The notes under the pieces are model-generated. The model was not told the origin of the DNA, searched no databases, and was given only the letters and a program-made list of their open reading frames with translations. 64,000 bases of DNA from Curvularia sp. ZM96 (Eukaryota; Ascomycota; Dothideomycetes; Pleosporales; Pleosporaceae). This document shows positions 10,114 to 22,220 of the stretch, piece after piece; position 1 is the stretch's first letter; the number at the start of each line of letters is the position of its first letter. The stretch is from NCBI GenBank assembly GCA_022457065.1, contig JAJGBQ010000004.1, forward strand, positions 3,038,001 through 3,102,000, read 5' to 3'. A program made the position numbers and the translations under genes.

Positions 10114-11688
10114 GTTGAGAGTTTTGGAAAAGAGAAAGAAGTTAAAGGAATTTTTTCATGCTAATGGTTCTGTGGAGTAGCTTCCAGAGCTGTGCTTTCT
10201 ATATAGGGACGGTAGGCACAATTTAAGCACGACTGAAAGGAAAGGAGTCCAATCCTGCTCGTGAGCTCCTTTGCGTAACCATACTCCGGATCCACATGTG
10301 CTTTCCGTGTGATCGTGCCAAATGACGCAAGACATCGTCTCAAATTGCAAGGCAAGGGGTGCTCCGAAACCTCCTCGTTTTCTTATCATTGCACGTTATA
10401 CGCGTCTTGGATGTTTAATATAACACAAAAGCTCTTGGAGAAGGTCCACATGCAGGCGAGCTCCCATGATCTGTCCCCACTTTGTGAATAAGACGTTAGT
10501 CAGTGACGGGGCAAATTACTAAAAGCAGATAGAACCCTGCGAGAACGAATCCGAGTTGCAAAACAACCGAAGCGGGACCACGGCAACATCCACTCACTAA
10601 ACACACCCGCGAACCGTCTCGAAACACTTCAACCGTTGAGAATTGCCGACACCACTGCAACCGTTAAGGATTGCCGACATCACTGGGCAGTTGTAGATGC
10701 ACAATTGGCCATGATTTTATGCTCTGATGAACAGCTGCGCGTCATCTGGCCAGACCCTCTTTCACTCCCTAACAGAATTCCGAAGCTGTGGGTACCTTCT
10801 AGTTGGGATGGTATAGCCGAAATGTTACATGGATAATTTGATACTTCAGACAGAGTGGATACTCTTGACGGAGACTAAGCAAGCTAAACAAGGGTCTATA
10901 AACTACTGTGGCGTTCTTCATCCTCTTGCGTAGCCTTCGCACTTGATCTAGTTAACACTTCATGTACAAGACTGTATTTTCCTTAAGCCCGAAGGTGTCG
11001 ATATTGCATCTGCACAGGTTTCAATGCATGCAGCATAACTAGGTGGCGTAATAGTACATTTCCTAACTAAGCCTGACTTATAAGCAACATCATCACATGT
11101 GATCGCAGTACGTATGGATACGATGCTTCTAGAATTCTAGTCAATAAAGGGGGTGGAGATAGAGCGAAGGAACGGCTGTGGGTACCAAATCAAGCTCAAA
11201 AGCAAAAATGGAGCTATGCCAGAGCTCGCCTTGTAACGATTCATGCCAAAAGCGTTGTGTTGACGGACAACAGATGAAACTAGCTAAGAACCCCTGGAAG
11301 CGGGAAGCGCACCCGGCTGCTCGCAACGGGAATGTGGGCTCAGAGCTCTGTGCTTTGGGCATCGTCCGTGTGGAGGTGTAACTAGGTTGAACCACGTGGG
11401 AAACGAAGGTGGATCACACTGTAATCTCAATTACGACGTGTCTCCGACCTGTCTAATTTACAAGGTCTAAAAGAGCTTAGGGGTTTGTATAAATCCAACC
11501 ATGTGAATCGGTTTAACGCAACAATAAAGACAGCGGAGTTTTTTCTAACTATTAACTCAATTTCTACGATTAAGCCATTGGTCATTAGTGCAAGTACAAA
11601 CTGCCAAGTAACTGCTCGTGTAAGATTCATGCGAACCTTTTCTAGACCATACTGAGACGCGCATCAGAGACCGGAAGAGCTAGGAACC
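10114..11688. other. Long divergent intergenic region
   Basis: About 1.6 kb between the TmpL-like start and the enoyl-CoA hydratase start, which are transcribed apart. It must hold both promoters. I see short scattered ORFs only, none with family resemblance, and no clear repeat. Confidence 0.5.
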
Positions 11689-12950
11689 ATGAGCCTCACA
11701 ACTGCGGAGCAGCCAAATCTGGTGGTTTCTGTCAAGGATGGAGGAGTAGCTGTGCTGGAAATGAACAGACCACGAAAAAGAAACGCATTGTCACAGGCCC
11801 TTATCGACGAATTGACTGCTGCCCTGCGCCAGATCGACCGCAACCCAACTATCTTCGCTGCTATCTTAACCAGTTCTGGACCATTCAGTGGTACGTACAT
11901 ATCACTGCTTGAGGTGTTTTGCGTATGTTGACACGCCGATCAGCGGGGGCAGATCTGAATGAACTGTCAAAACTTACGACAGCTGAGGCGTAAGTACATC
12001 CCAGTACGGCTCGGAGCAAAAACTTCCGTTAACGACCTTCTCCATTGATCAGTACCCGTCTCGGGTGGCTCAAGGATCTTGATGATGCATTTTCAAGTTT
12101 TCGGAAGCCTGTCCTGGCTGCAGTCAGGGGATTTGCGGTAAGCTAGCCGTATCACATGACTCTTAGGAAACATGCTGAGAGTACGTGTCAGTTGGGTGGC
12201 GGTTTCGAGCTCGCATTGATGGTAGGTTAAGCCCGTGCATTCCACCAATCCCCCGTTGGCTTGGTAAAGATTGACAACAGCCGAATTCTCCAGGGATTGC
12301 GTGGTATGTAGCGAGAGCTAACGTCATACAGTGTGATATGATTTACGCTACAGCAGACGCTCAGTTCGGATTTCCAGAGATTACCTTGGGTACGATACCT
12401 GGAGCTGGTGGAACACAAAGGCGAGACAACACAGGATCCTGGTCTTATCATCGACATGCACTAACCTAATTTAGACTCACCAAGACGGTTGGGAAGCAAA
12501 AGGTGTGTACCAGATCCACATGCTAGCAATACCGTATCCAACATTCTCAGTCTGGTCGAGCTGCATACTGATTAATTAACTAGGCAATGGAACTTATATT
12601 AACTGGTGCATCCACCTCGGCATTGGAAATGCAGCGACTTGGCGTTGTGAATAGGGCAGTGTCGAGTGAGGAGGATGTATTGGAAGTGGCAATGAACATG
12701 GCACGAACTGTTGCTTCATTTTCCGCGCCAGCAGTGGGACTAGCTAAGCAAGCGGTCCTAGCAGGTGAGCATTCATCAGATCCGGCGATTGGCGTTATCA
12801 AACTGATGGAATATAGCTGAGACGACAACCTTGAAAACAGGTTTGGAGATTGAGCGTGCGTTATACTACAGCAGCTTCTCGCTTGAAGATTGCCGCGAAG
12901 GTGTTGCTGCTTTCAAGGAAAAACGGAAGGCAAACGTTCAACATTGTTGA
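11689..12950 (+). CDS. Enoyl-CoA hydratase/isomerase (crotonase) family
   Basis: Hydrates 2-enoyl-CoA in fatty-acid or branched-chain catabolism, or serves a pathway enzyme role. Eight exons: 11689..11890, 11944..11989, 12053..12137, 12192..12221, 12332..12420, 12475..12502, 12584..12764, 12841..12950; 256 residues. Crotonase features: FSAGADLNEL oxyanion loop, GGGFELALM with the first catalytic Glu, and FPEITLGTIPGAGGTQRL with the second Glu, so hydratase activity is plausible. Intron 12421-12474 begins with GC, not GT (AAAG|GCGAGA ... CTAACCTAATTTAG); this is the only way I found to join GGTQ to RLTKTVGK. No N-terminal transit signal is obvious and the C terminus (ANVQHC) is not a PTS1. Confidence 0.88.
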
Positions 12951-14365
12951 TCGCGTCAGGGGTGATGGATATCTCGGAATACATCTGTTCTTGGATTTTG
13001 TAATCGGGCCTTTTTCCTGTACTATTCTTTTTACGATGTGACAGCCGCAAAACAAATTATGCGGACAAATTATATGCGGGGAATCTTGGCGCGTTGGCAG
13101 GTACCTTGCGATCGGTAGCGCTACCGTTCCATCTGCTGCAAATTTGCGTCCTCCCGTTTCCTTAGGATCAGTAGGGCGGGGATATCCACAACTTCCTTCT
13201 CTTGGCATACAGAACCACTGTTGTGAAACACTTGACGTTATGTCACCCTTAACGTTATGGGAGCAGACCATGGATGTCCAAGTTCTGCCAATCCTTTCGT
13301 GCGTAACAATTAATGACAAGCCGGTCAAAGTCCCAAAACCAGCTTTCATCACACGGAGGCGGGCTTGGTTTGCAGATACTAAGACTGCAACAGGCCGGTC
13401 GTTGTAGAAACAAATTTTCACCGTAATATCAAATGTAGTCAAGGTTTTACAACAAACAGCGTCGTCAATACGCGTCAGCTCGACGCGGAGTACTGAGGAG
13501 CGTGCGGGGGTAAACGTGCAAGTATCGATAACTCAAATCACGTTTAGATGGTACTTCACTTCGTTCATGGTAGATGCGGTAGGTAGCGATATCCATTGGC
13601 GGGTATGAGATTTACTGGCATACCCCAGTATAACGTTGTAAAGACTGAGGAACTGACATTAGATAATCTTGTTTTAGCACGTGATCTTCGGTGAAATTAG
13701 GAAGTGAGCGGGTACCAATTATGGATGCCGGAGCAAGTGAAGCAGAGTAGTTTTCATAATAAAACCCAAGCATTAAAGCAGGGCATGGCTACTCACAACC
13801 CCAAGCATCATTACAATTGCCATTGGAGTGTGCACCATTGTATTCTCACTGGTAGGGTTACCGGAACGGAAGAGCATGGATGCACCTAGCATATAGAGGA
13901 TTACAAGAAATACTTCCACGTAGTCTTTCAGACGTGTGACAGGGAAAGCATGGGTTTCTACATCCGGAAACCACGAAAAAGATAAGCTTACGACAACACA
14001 ACTACGGGAGCTCCGGATGAACTAGGAGAGCGCGGCAGATCTAATTTCTGATTTGTTGCCGCTGGCACATGAGATAGTAAGTACCAATCAGCTTCCGAGG
14101 TGAGGATGGATCAGAGATCATGCATGAGTGAAATGGAGATCCAAGTTCTTGGAAGCAGAGATAGTCCATACAGAAGTCTAGACGCCTCGAATTCTATTTC
14201 AAGGATTCGGAACACGCGTTCAGGACTGGCAGGTATATCATTTCCCTGTGTCTAGGCGGACACCAAGCAGTGGCGTAGTTTCAAGTGCTTATCTTCCAGT
14301 CCCAATATCGAATAGAGAGCTCGCTATATTCTCATCACGTCCGAGATCATTGTGCCCAGAATTGC
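12951..14365. other. Gene-free stretch
   Basis: No supported gene. Short ORFs on both strands lack family resemblance and compete in overlapping frames. Start of the accessory compartment. Confidence 0.5.
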
Positions 14366-14611
14366 TCAAAGGAATCTCCCGAGTTTCCTTGGCCAAACTG
14401 TCATGCGCCTCAGATTCATCCGTATTGGCCTCACTGGATGTAGCCTCGCCGAAGAGGGACCTCGCGACTTCCAGGATACCATCACTTCTTGAAAAAGGCT
14501 ATATTCATCTTGTCTAAGCAAGTCAAAGTCTTCAGGTCCGAATCCGACGAACTCGGTGCCATTATCTCGCATTATCAGCTGGGCATACATTTCGTCATCG
14601 CATTGGAGCAT
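14366..14611 (-). pseudogene. Possible distal fragment of the HET gene
   Basis: A minus-strand frame with RDNGTEFVGFGPEDFD, a hydrophobic/acidic block of the kind found near the C terminus of HET proteins. It lies 260 bp downstream of the recognisable HET remnant on the same strand. Weak; composition alone cannot prove it. Confidence 0.25.
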
Positions 14612-14870
14612 TTTCTGTCATGTGAATCGTTTAAGCTTACCTATTCGACAGGGAAATTACTCTTTCTCCTCATGACACGCGTATTTTCTTTTGAACGCAC
14701 TCTGGTAGCTCATGGGACACGCCTGATCTTCCCCCCTTTCAAGAAGCGGTTCAAGACAGTGAGTTAAAACTATTGAAATCAAGACATCGTAAGCCTTTTA
14801 CGATAAGTCTGGTATAGGCGACGGCCGATGTCAGCTGCTCAGACGTCCATTGTAGATCGAAGTCGATCAA
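14612..14870. other. Spacer within the HET remnant
   Basis: Nothing recognisable. Confidence 0.3.
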
Positions 14871-16358
14871 TTAGAGATGGAGAGTGGTGTGACCAGTAGT
14901 CATGTGATATTCTGCACCGAAGCCAAGCTCGATGTGGTACAGGCAAGAGAACCATAACCAACTTGGAAGCTTGTGAAAGGCGGTCGATGAAGATCCCGAA
15001 GTGATATGGGTACCTGGAACAACACGCCATTCCAAGTCTTGATACAAGGACTTTTTCCATAGGCCGAGCATGGGATAGTCGCCTGTAACGTCTTGGTAAA
15101 ATCCTGTTATGCCCGCGACAGCAGGAAGTTGGTCGTCGTAGATCGAGAACACGCGTGGTGTATAGTTCCGGATCTACTGATACCAGGTCTCGCTTGCCTT
15201 GTGGAGGTTACTCGTCGCAGCCTGGGTAGTTTATGAGACTTCGACGTTGCTTCATAATGCATTTCGAGTTCTATCTCGCAGTGGCATCTGCACTTCAGTA
15301 CAGCTCCTGGCGCGTGCAATGTAATGATCGGCATGAGAGTACCATTTCTTGCAATACCCAACCATGAGCGTTCAAGGCAGATTCATTAACACACAACAGA
15401 ACGTTTGTAGCCTGCAGGCGAACCTATAACTTTTTCTCGCTGTCGCGGTAGCGCGTGAGGAATTTTGCTAGTGCCTGACACAAGTTTGCCGTCAAATTCG
15501 ACAACTCAGCGGGTGGTTCCAGCGTTAGGAAACAGCGCCCATGTGAGATCGGGGAGTCTGTAGCAGCTATTGTCAAGGCACTTCTTTGAAAGATATCCGC
15601 CATCTTGGCTGACTCCACTTACCATTCCTCATTATTTCCTTGCTGTATGCATAGTGAATCTACCCATATGAACGGTATGCCCACACCCCAGCTGACTTTG
15701 ACAGCGTCCTGAAACGTATGTGGCAACTCTGCAAAATGTATCTCCTTTGTGAAGAGAAGCTCTGTCTCACTTGTCGTCTTGATAACGTGTGTCTTGCCCC
15801 AGCAGTGACTCAGTGTTGTATATTGAAGGCTCCTTGAGCTCAAGTTTTCAGTTTTGATCAGCTTTGTAACTAGTTCTTGTCCGACGCGATCGATGTTAAT
15901 CAGTCGCTTGGGTAGTTGACCAGGTGCAGGTCGACAGCTCTCATGCTGGGAGTCACAATCCTGAAGCCATGCGGCAACCAACGCAAGGCGGCTGTAAACC
16001 ATATTTGGGGCATGTTTCTTCCATATAGCTTGGCCTGCTGCTGGGGCTAACGAAGTCATGTCAGCGCTGTTGATCAAGACATGCATTTTGACTTACAAGA
16101 CATCTCGCATGTACTTACAACGGTACAGGCCGAAGATGACCGGGAACCGATCTTAGTCACTAATGCAAGCTCCGCGGAGGTCAGATCGTCTTTCAATGCA
16201 TGCTTTCTTGTGACAATGAAGTCGACAGTCGCGCCATCGAAAGCGCCGCTTTCTAACTTCACTAATGTGAGTATATTCGTACCGGCATCTGTTGGTATGT
16301 TGGGGTCATGTAGGTTGTATCGACAGACACCGCAGAACCTACTTGCATCGTAGTGCAC
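14871..16358 (-). pseudogene. HET (heterokaryon incompatibility) domain gene, broken
   Basis: HET proteins trigger incompatibility cell death when unlike strains fuse. Core domain blocks are clear on the minus strand between 15424 and 16086: YTTLSHCWGK, ELPHTFQDAV, IPFIWVDSLCIQQG and, after an interruption, ESAKMADIFQRSALTIAAT. The two halves are in the same frame, separated by one TAA at 15619-15621 (..NNEEW-stop-VESAKM..), where related proteins have an ordinary residue. Farther on, frames change: 15152-14871 gives DDQLPAVAGITGFYQDVTGD, LGLWKKSLYQDLEW and HKLPSWLWFSC, matching the usual C-terminal HET sequence (PSWSWAS). The N-terminal part (16074-16358) includes CGVCRYNL. No intact start-to-stop model exists, so I call it a pseudogene. 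Confidence 0.75.
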
Positions 16359-17769
16359 GGATCCTGTTGTGATGCGGAGGGTCGCTTAGGTCGAGTGGGT
16401 CAAGGGGTACAAGTAAGCTGCAGTAGCTACATATCCGTACGCTAGACGATACCATGTTAGTGGATAGTGGACAGCGTTTCAAATAGGAATATGGATAGGA
16501 GTGGGGCTCAGGCAAGGTCTAGTAGACGGGGACTTCTAGTATCTACTCCACTTTCTCAGCCTTTCCTTCCAGATTACCCAGGCAGGCCCGGGCAGGGCCA
16601 AACACACAAAAGCCAAGCCTCTGCGCCTCGTTCTGCTGCTCTCATATGACTACCGTAGATCTCGTTTTCTGGCGTCGCTATTGGGTAGATAGTAGCGACC
16701 GCAAACGTCCCAGAGCATACAACCTACGTAGTGTTCGCGCTGACGTCACTGCACTCGAGCGGATGGAGCTTTAACGTTAACTCAAACTTTTGCAGGTGCT
16801 GAAGCTTTTCCAAAGTTTGAAATTCGAAGACATCTCGAATGCGCTGCTTGTTTACGAGCAAGTTTGAAATTTGAAGTGACTTGGAGCGTGTAGCGCATTC
16901 ATGAGCAAAACAACATTCTTGCATTTGCGCATCTCCATCGTTGGTGAAGAGCCCTGTATGTGCATCTTCAAGTATACCACTCACTACATCTTCGCAATGC
17001 TTAGAAAGACGCGGCAGCGATCGATTGGTTCTGTCATGTGTATAATGGCTTTGGACTGGCGAACACGAGCGGCCGAACTACTCAGCTAACTAGGTATTAC
17101 TGGCTGAGATGCTTCGCTGCCTAAACCTCTCTCATACGCGATAGGGCTTTCGCAGACTTTTGATCGTGTAGTGAGTGAGCAGCTGGCCGCGCTCCCCGCC
17201 ATGGATTAGTATCATAATAGGGTATAATAATGAAGGTAAGTTGTGAAACTGGCACGATAACAGAGGTATGACGAAGCGGCTGGCCAGGTATATATGTAGG
17301 TACCTAGCTTATACCGGTACCTAGCAGGTGGTCAGAATGCATGTGCATCATCGTCTATCTGCATTACATGTAACACCTACTTCTAGTGCTCTTAGCCACG
17401 CAAACTTTATTTGAACAGCAAGCGGTTCGCTGCCGAATAGATGAAAGCGCATTTGCTCAAAATCCCTGATAAATTACGCGAAAGGAATGCATGCAAATAG
17501 TAGCCGAAGCACGTAATGGGTGAGATCATTGACGTGACAAATACCGCACTGGAGATAGTACATAAGACTGACAGCCCCGCTGCTGCATGCTCATAATACT
17601 GCTATTCGTCGCTATGGGTCTTACGCAGTCGAAGTCCTTCAACGCGAGGGCAGCGTCTGCATCTCCGCGCCCTACCTCAAGCCGCCCTTCTACACCGACG
17701 ATGGTGGTAGAAACTCCCCCCAGGAACAGTTTTCGAGAGAAAAGATTTAGTGCATTTTCTGTCTGAATA
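16359..17769. other. Gene-free stretch between two pseudogenes
   Basis: No supported gene. The 10-mer GGTACCTAGC occurs at 17299-17308 and again at 17316-17325. From about 17636 the plus strand is open in the frame that leads into the GGT remnant (ending ..FSAFSV-TGA), possibly its eroded N terminus. Confidence 0.45.
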
Positions 17770-19432
17770 AGAGGCGTGGTGTATGGCACGAAAGGCATCG
17801 TAAGCACAACTTCACTATTAGCAACCGAGGCAGATATTGCTATCCTACATTCTGGAGGCAATGCTGCTGTAAGACACTAGAGACGTTGAATCAATCACAT
17901 GCGAGCTAATTTCGCATACTTAGGATGCTGCTGTTGCGTCGCGGTAGTGCTCAATGTCGTAGATCCAGCTATGATAGGCATTGGTGGCGATATGTTCTGC
18001 CTCCATTACGAAGCTAGCACAAGCAAAGTACATGGTCTCAACGGGTCTGGAGGATCTCCAGCCGGCCCCACCCTGGAGGACCTCATCGGCAAACTTGGAG
18101 TAAAAAGTCCAGAACTGAATAAAATCCACTCCAGTCTGTACATGCAATGACGGTTCCGGGTGCTGCCAAAAACTGGGTTGATACGATATAATGCTTTGGC
18201 TCAGGGCGCCTCGCGAGGAAGAGCTATTCAAGAATCCTACTCTTGCTAAGACCTTTCGGCACCTGGCTGAGAAGGGAGCTAAAGGATTCTACAAAGGCAG
18301 AATCGGCGAGACCGTTATCAGCACATTGCAAAGTGAGGGTGGGTATCATACCTTGGATGATATGCAGTACCATGTAAGTGAGAATGGTGGATCATTGACA
18401 ACCTTCTTCATTAAGCTACTAGACGAAGGACAAAGTCTCCCGATTGAGGTGGACTTGTGGGAACATGCCCCGAACAGCCAGGGAGTAGTCGTACTCATGG
18501 CTTTTGGCGTCATTCAAGAGTTGGAGAAGGTAGGCCAAATTGTACCCATTGCACAACAGAGTCATAATTCTGCCAGGTTTGTGAAAGCTCCGCACGATCG
18601 TGCAGGCTAATGAAAACTAGCTACTTGCACATAATTATCGAATACCTCCGTATTGCATTTGCTGATGCAGTATGGTACATATACGATCTCGAGTTTTCGG
18701 ACATTGACTTTAAGAAACTACTCACGAAAGAATACCTCTTCCAGCGAGCCAAGCTATTTGACCCAAAGAAAGCAGCGATTGATCTCAAGCATGGTTCTCC
18801 GGCGTACCATGTTAGCGACACTGCATATCTTGCTGTTGTTGATGAAGAAGGTAACGCATGTTCGTTCATCAATCCAGTGTGTGACAAATTTGGCAGTTGT
18901 ATCATACCACCGGGGACCGGTTTCGCTTTGCAAGATAGAGGCACAGGGTTTCGTCTTGACTCCACACACCCTAATGCATACGCACCTCTCAAAAGACCAT
19001 ACCATACTTTAATTCCAGCGATGTTGACGAACGCCGATGGAAGTTTACATACGGTCCTTGGAGTGATGGGAGGTGCTATGCAACCTCAAGGCCACGTTCA
19101 GGTGTTATTGATCATGCCCAAGTTTGGTTTCGACCCCCATGAATCACTGGACGTTCCAAGAATATGCGTGAGCATTGCTCTGCCCGGCAAACAACTGGAA
19201 ACTGGGCAATCCATGGCGCAAACGGGGTTTTTCTTTGGAAAAAGGCATCAACAAGGACATCGTCCATGAGTTATAGAAGTTAGGTCATCGGACTGAGATT
19301 GTGACAGGTTTTGCGAGATCAATATTTAGGCGGGGCCAGGTTATCAGTGTGAACCACGATCCTGTCACCGGACAGAAGGTCTACTGTGCTGCAAATGATG
19401 GTAGGGGCGACGGAGCAGCAGCACCACTGTAA
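17770..19432 (+). pseudogene. Gamma-glutamyltranspeptidase (GGT) family gene, multiply broken
   Basis: GGT-type enzymes cleave gamma-glutamyl bonds of glutathione and conjugates. Recognisable blocks in order: GVVYGTKGIVST, HSGGNAA, an intron (GTAAGA..CTTAG), AVVLNVVDPAMIGIGGDMFC, VHGLNGSGGSP, TVPGAAKNWVDTI, EKGAKGFYKGRIGE, SDTAYLAVVDEEGNACSFIN with the would-be nucleophile Thr, LKRPYHTLIPAM, VLGVMGGAMQPQGH and the C-terminal DGRGDGAAAPL followed by TAA. Damage: a one-base loss near 17937 (DAAVA/AVVL), a frame change near 18140, TAA after WVDTI (about 18192), another frame break near 18590, and TAG in VHEL-stop-KLGH (about 19272). At least two stops sit where CAA or CAG is expected. Not translatable as a GGT. 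Confidence 0.85.
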
Positions 19433-20172
19433 GAACCAGCTTCTTCGCGGCTATGCAAGCTGATGATTTCTATCTCCGGTTCGTAAACGTCAAACGGAAT
19501 TATCAAGATCCTAGACTGATAAGTCCTCTTTAGCCTACTTCACTACATTTATAGCACGCTGTGTTTGCTACGATACGGAATTTCCTCGACTCTATTCCCA
19601 CCCCCTCTTACCTATAGTAGTCTCATCCCGCGACGTTGGGATTCAGGGTCTTTACTATGCGGGAAGAAAGTGGCCCGCGTACCCGTGCTAATACTTCAGA
19701 CTGCACTCCGTGGGGCTCGAGGGAAGACCAAGATACCGTACCGACCGGATGATTAGGAAGGTAGCATACGCATAACTGTTCTGCTAGGCTGTGTCCAGTA
19801 AGCGATGTCCGTTTCTTTTCGAACTTCAGAGTCTCGAACCAATTGTGTTCCTAAGGGATTGCAGAGCTAATTCTAGGCCCATCCTATTGCTCGCCTGAAT
19901 GCACAGAGCCAATGGTGCAGTACGTTGAAATGGAAGCGCGTCCTCCAAGCCGGGAGCGGATTCAGCCTGCCGATTAAGGCGCGCAACCCCTTCTAGCAGC
20001 TGGTATGCACCTACGGGGTACAGAAGGATCCGCGAAGGATGCGAAAACCAAAAAGCTCTGGCCCAAGCTTTTCCCACTCACTTTTCACCCGCCATTCTAC
20101 CGGGAGCCAACTTCACTATTCTGTCCCTACTGGTGGTCTATTCGTTTCAACCATCTTCGTGTTCGCTTGACA
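19433..20172. other. Intergenic, upstream of secreted hydrolase
   Basis: No gene seen. It holds the 5' region of the alpha/beta hydrolase; a longer in-frame start at 20005 exists but lacks a signal peptide and is unlikely. Confidence 0.5.
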
Positions 20173-21474
20173 ATGCACTCATGTAAACTTCTTTCGGGTC
20201 TGCTGTTGGGGGCATTACCCGTCCTATCTTCAGCACAGAATGGCAGGAACATTGCAGTGCTCACCGCCCCAGAAACTGATCCACAAAAACATCCTCCTAC
20301 GGCAGACGACTGCGCTGGCATCAAAGGCATTAGTCCGAAATGTAGTAGCCAGGAATCTGCGTACCAACGAGACTTCTTCTACATCGGTGGTGGCTACGTC
20401 GATTCCGGTATTCCAGGCCAGCAGATGTGGAGTGACCAACTCTATGTCGAGAAGCTGACGCCGGCAAAAAAGATCAGCAAACCTTACCCTGTGATTTTCG
20501 TGTCGGCGGGTATCAACACAGGCGCGGAATGGCTGAATACGCCCGATAATCGTAAAGGGTGGGCTTCGTACTACATTGACCAAGGCTATCAAGTCTACAT
20601 TGTCGATATTGCTGCGAACGGACGCAGTGGCCAGCAACTTCTCTCCAAATATGCTCTGCGGTTGGCTTCCACCGACACGATTAATGAACAGGGCTTCACG
20701 GCCATGGAAAACTTTGATCAGTACCCACAAGCAAGCCTCCATACACAATGGCCTGGCAACGGATCCCGTGGTGATGCTGTTTTCGACGCCTTTACTGCCG
20801 CCAACGTTCCCATCTCCTCATCCAACGTGAACGTGGAGAATACTATGCGCACATCGGGATGCCAGCTTCTTAGCATGATTGGCCAGTCATACACCGTGTG
20901 CCATTCTGCGGGCTGCACGTACACAGCCATCTGGTCCGATGCATGCCCCGACCTAGTGCGTGCCAACATCAACATTGAACCTGGCAACCTCCCGTTTACT
21001 TCGCTAGTGGGAAACACCAACACGACTGGGCTCGGTCGTACCGCTGCTCGGCCTTGTGGTCCCACATATACGCAGCTGCAATATGATCCGCCAATTACAA
21101 ACTGCTCAGCCATTACTACGGCAGAAGTGGGAGCAGACGAACCGGGCAAGCGTTCTTGCATTCTCCAGACTGGCACTATTCACAAGCTCACCCAAGTCAG
21201 CAAAGTGCCTTATTTAATGATTACAGGGAATGCCAGCCAACACATCACATACGACCACTGCTTCGTCGAGTACTTTGAGCAGATGGGCCTCACCAACTAC
21301 CAATGGATCAAGCTTGGCGAGATTGGTCTGCATGGCAATGGGCACTTTCTTTTTCTGGAGAAGAACAACGAGAAAATTGCCGCGGTGATCAACTACGGTC
21401 TGGACATATTGAACAGCGAACCAGCTGCTCCAGGCCACCCATCTCTTCCCGTCGCTTTACGAAGCAAGAATTAA
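20173..21474 (+). CDS. Secreted alpha/beta-hydrolase (esterase/lipase-like)
   Basis: Single exon, 433 residues. I chose the ATG at 20173 because it opens a signal peptide (MHSCKLLSGLLLGALPVLSSAQ). Hydrolase features: FFYIGGGYV strand and loop near residue 60, YPVIFVSAGI, YIVDIAANGRS, the nucleophile elbow TVCHSAGC (Ser about residue 245, with Cys in the place of the usual first Gly), and a late HGNGHF supplying the catalytic His. Several N-glycosylation sequons (NTTG, NCSA, NASQ) fit secretion. Substrate unknown; fungal secreted esterases of this shape act on plant or self polymers or small esters. It is the largest intact gene in the accessory block and sits just after the GGT pseudogene. 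Confidence 0.85.
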   Translation: MHSCKLLSGLLLGALPVLSSAQNGRNIAVLTAPETDPQKHPPTADDCAGIKGISPKCSSQESAYQRDFFYIGGGYVDSGIPGQQMWSDQLYVEKLTPAKKISKPYPVIFVSAGINTGAEWLNTPDNRKGWASYYIDQGYQVYIVDIAANGRSGQQLLSKYALRLASTDTINEQGFTAMENFDQYPQASLHTQWPGNGSRGDAVFDAFTAANVPISSSNVNVENTMRTSGCQLLSMIGQSYTVCHSAGCTYTAIWSDACPDLVRANINIEPGNLPFTSLVGNTNTTGLGRTAARPCGPTYTQLQYDPPITNCSAITTAEVGADEPGKRSCILQTGTIHKLTQVSKVPYLMITGNASQHITYDHCFVEYFEQMGLTNYQWIKLGEIGLHGNGHFLFLEKNNEKIAAVINYGLDILNSEPAAPGHPSLPVALRSKN

Positions 21475-22212
21475 CTTTGGGGGCGGCTGTCAGGGGTGAA
21501 TCTCACTCCGGGTATGTAACCTGGAGGCCGTATCTTAGCAAAAAGACACAAGCAAGAGAATTACAGTTCAATGAAGACTCCATTCCTGGTATCAGTTCTG
21601 GTATAGGAAACTCCGCTATGCTTCTTCTAAATTCCTTGCTGCCTGCTACACTATGGCTATTGGAGGTGAGGCTCTATCGCAAACCAAGACGTTAGACATG
21701 ACTCGACCAGCTGTACCTCGACTCGTCCATCAGGATGCCTGATTGTCATTGAAATCCGGGTAAAAGGTGCGATAGGCAGTGCTTTCGCTATATTTTAAAG
21801 TTAGCCTCACTACAGTCGTTAGGCGGCCCACTGCAAGGCGGACCGCTGGCAATTAGTTGTGGGGTAGCTGCTTATGACGCTAGAACCCATTAGGCGATTT
21901 GTACGGGCAACTCGCGTGAGGAACGTCGTAGATGCGCAGTCAGTGCTGCTGCGACCCTAGAGCGGGAATGTGAGATCCACATCTTGAAGCAAGCGAGCTG
22001 GTCTTTGATTCGTCCCTCGGGGAGTAACGTAGAGGCCTGATCTACATGTCCCTCAGGCGTGCCAAATCTTGAGTATGTTCAACCTCACTTTAACTCTTTA
22101 GAGAAGACTGTACGAGAACTTCCTATAGGAAGGTAGTACGTAGGATTACGCCAAGGGGGTACATCGAGAAGACCCTGCATGGGAGTAAACAGATGGAGCA
22201 GCCTGAATGATG
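21475..22212. other. Intergenic with left copy of a 105-bp repeat
   Basis: No gene. Contains the repeat copy at 21672-21776 described separately, then unremarkable sequence up to the TATA element at 22213. Confidence 0.6.
21672..21776 (+). repeat. 105-bp direct repeat, left copy
   Basis: Begins CTCTATCGCA and ends GGTGCGATAGG. Aligns without gaps to 23071-23175. By hand I count 80 of 105 identical bases; 20 of the 25 differences are transitions. Confidence 0.75.
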
Positions 22213-22220
22213 TATAAAAG
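22213..22220 (+). promoter_or_regulatory. TATA element of small secreted protein gene
   Basis: TATAAAAG lies 193 bp upstream of the ATG at 22413, a good match to a core-promoter TATA box at a workable distance for a fungal leader. Position and sequence only. Confidence 0.5.

Noticed and set aside
14200..14770. Plus-strand small ORFs in the accessory block
   Set aside because: No family resemblance, signal peptide or splice context; overlapping possible HET debris on the minus strand.
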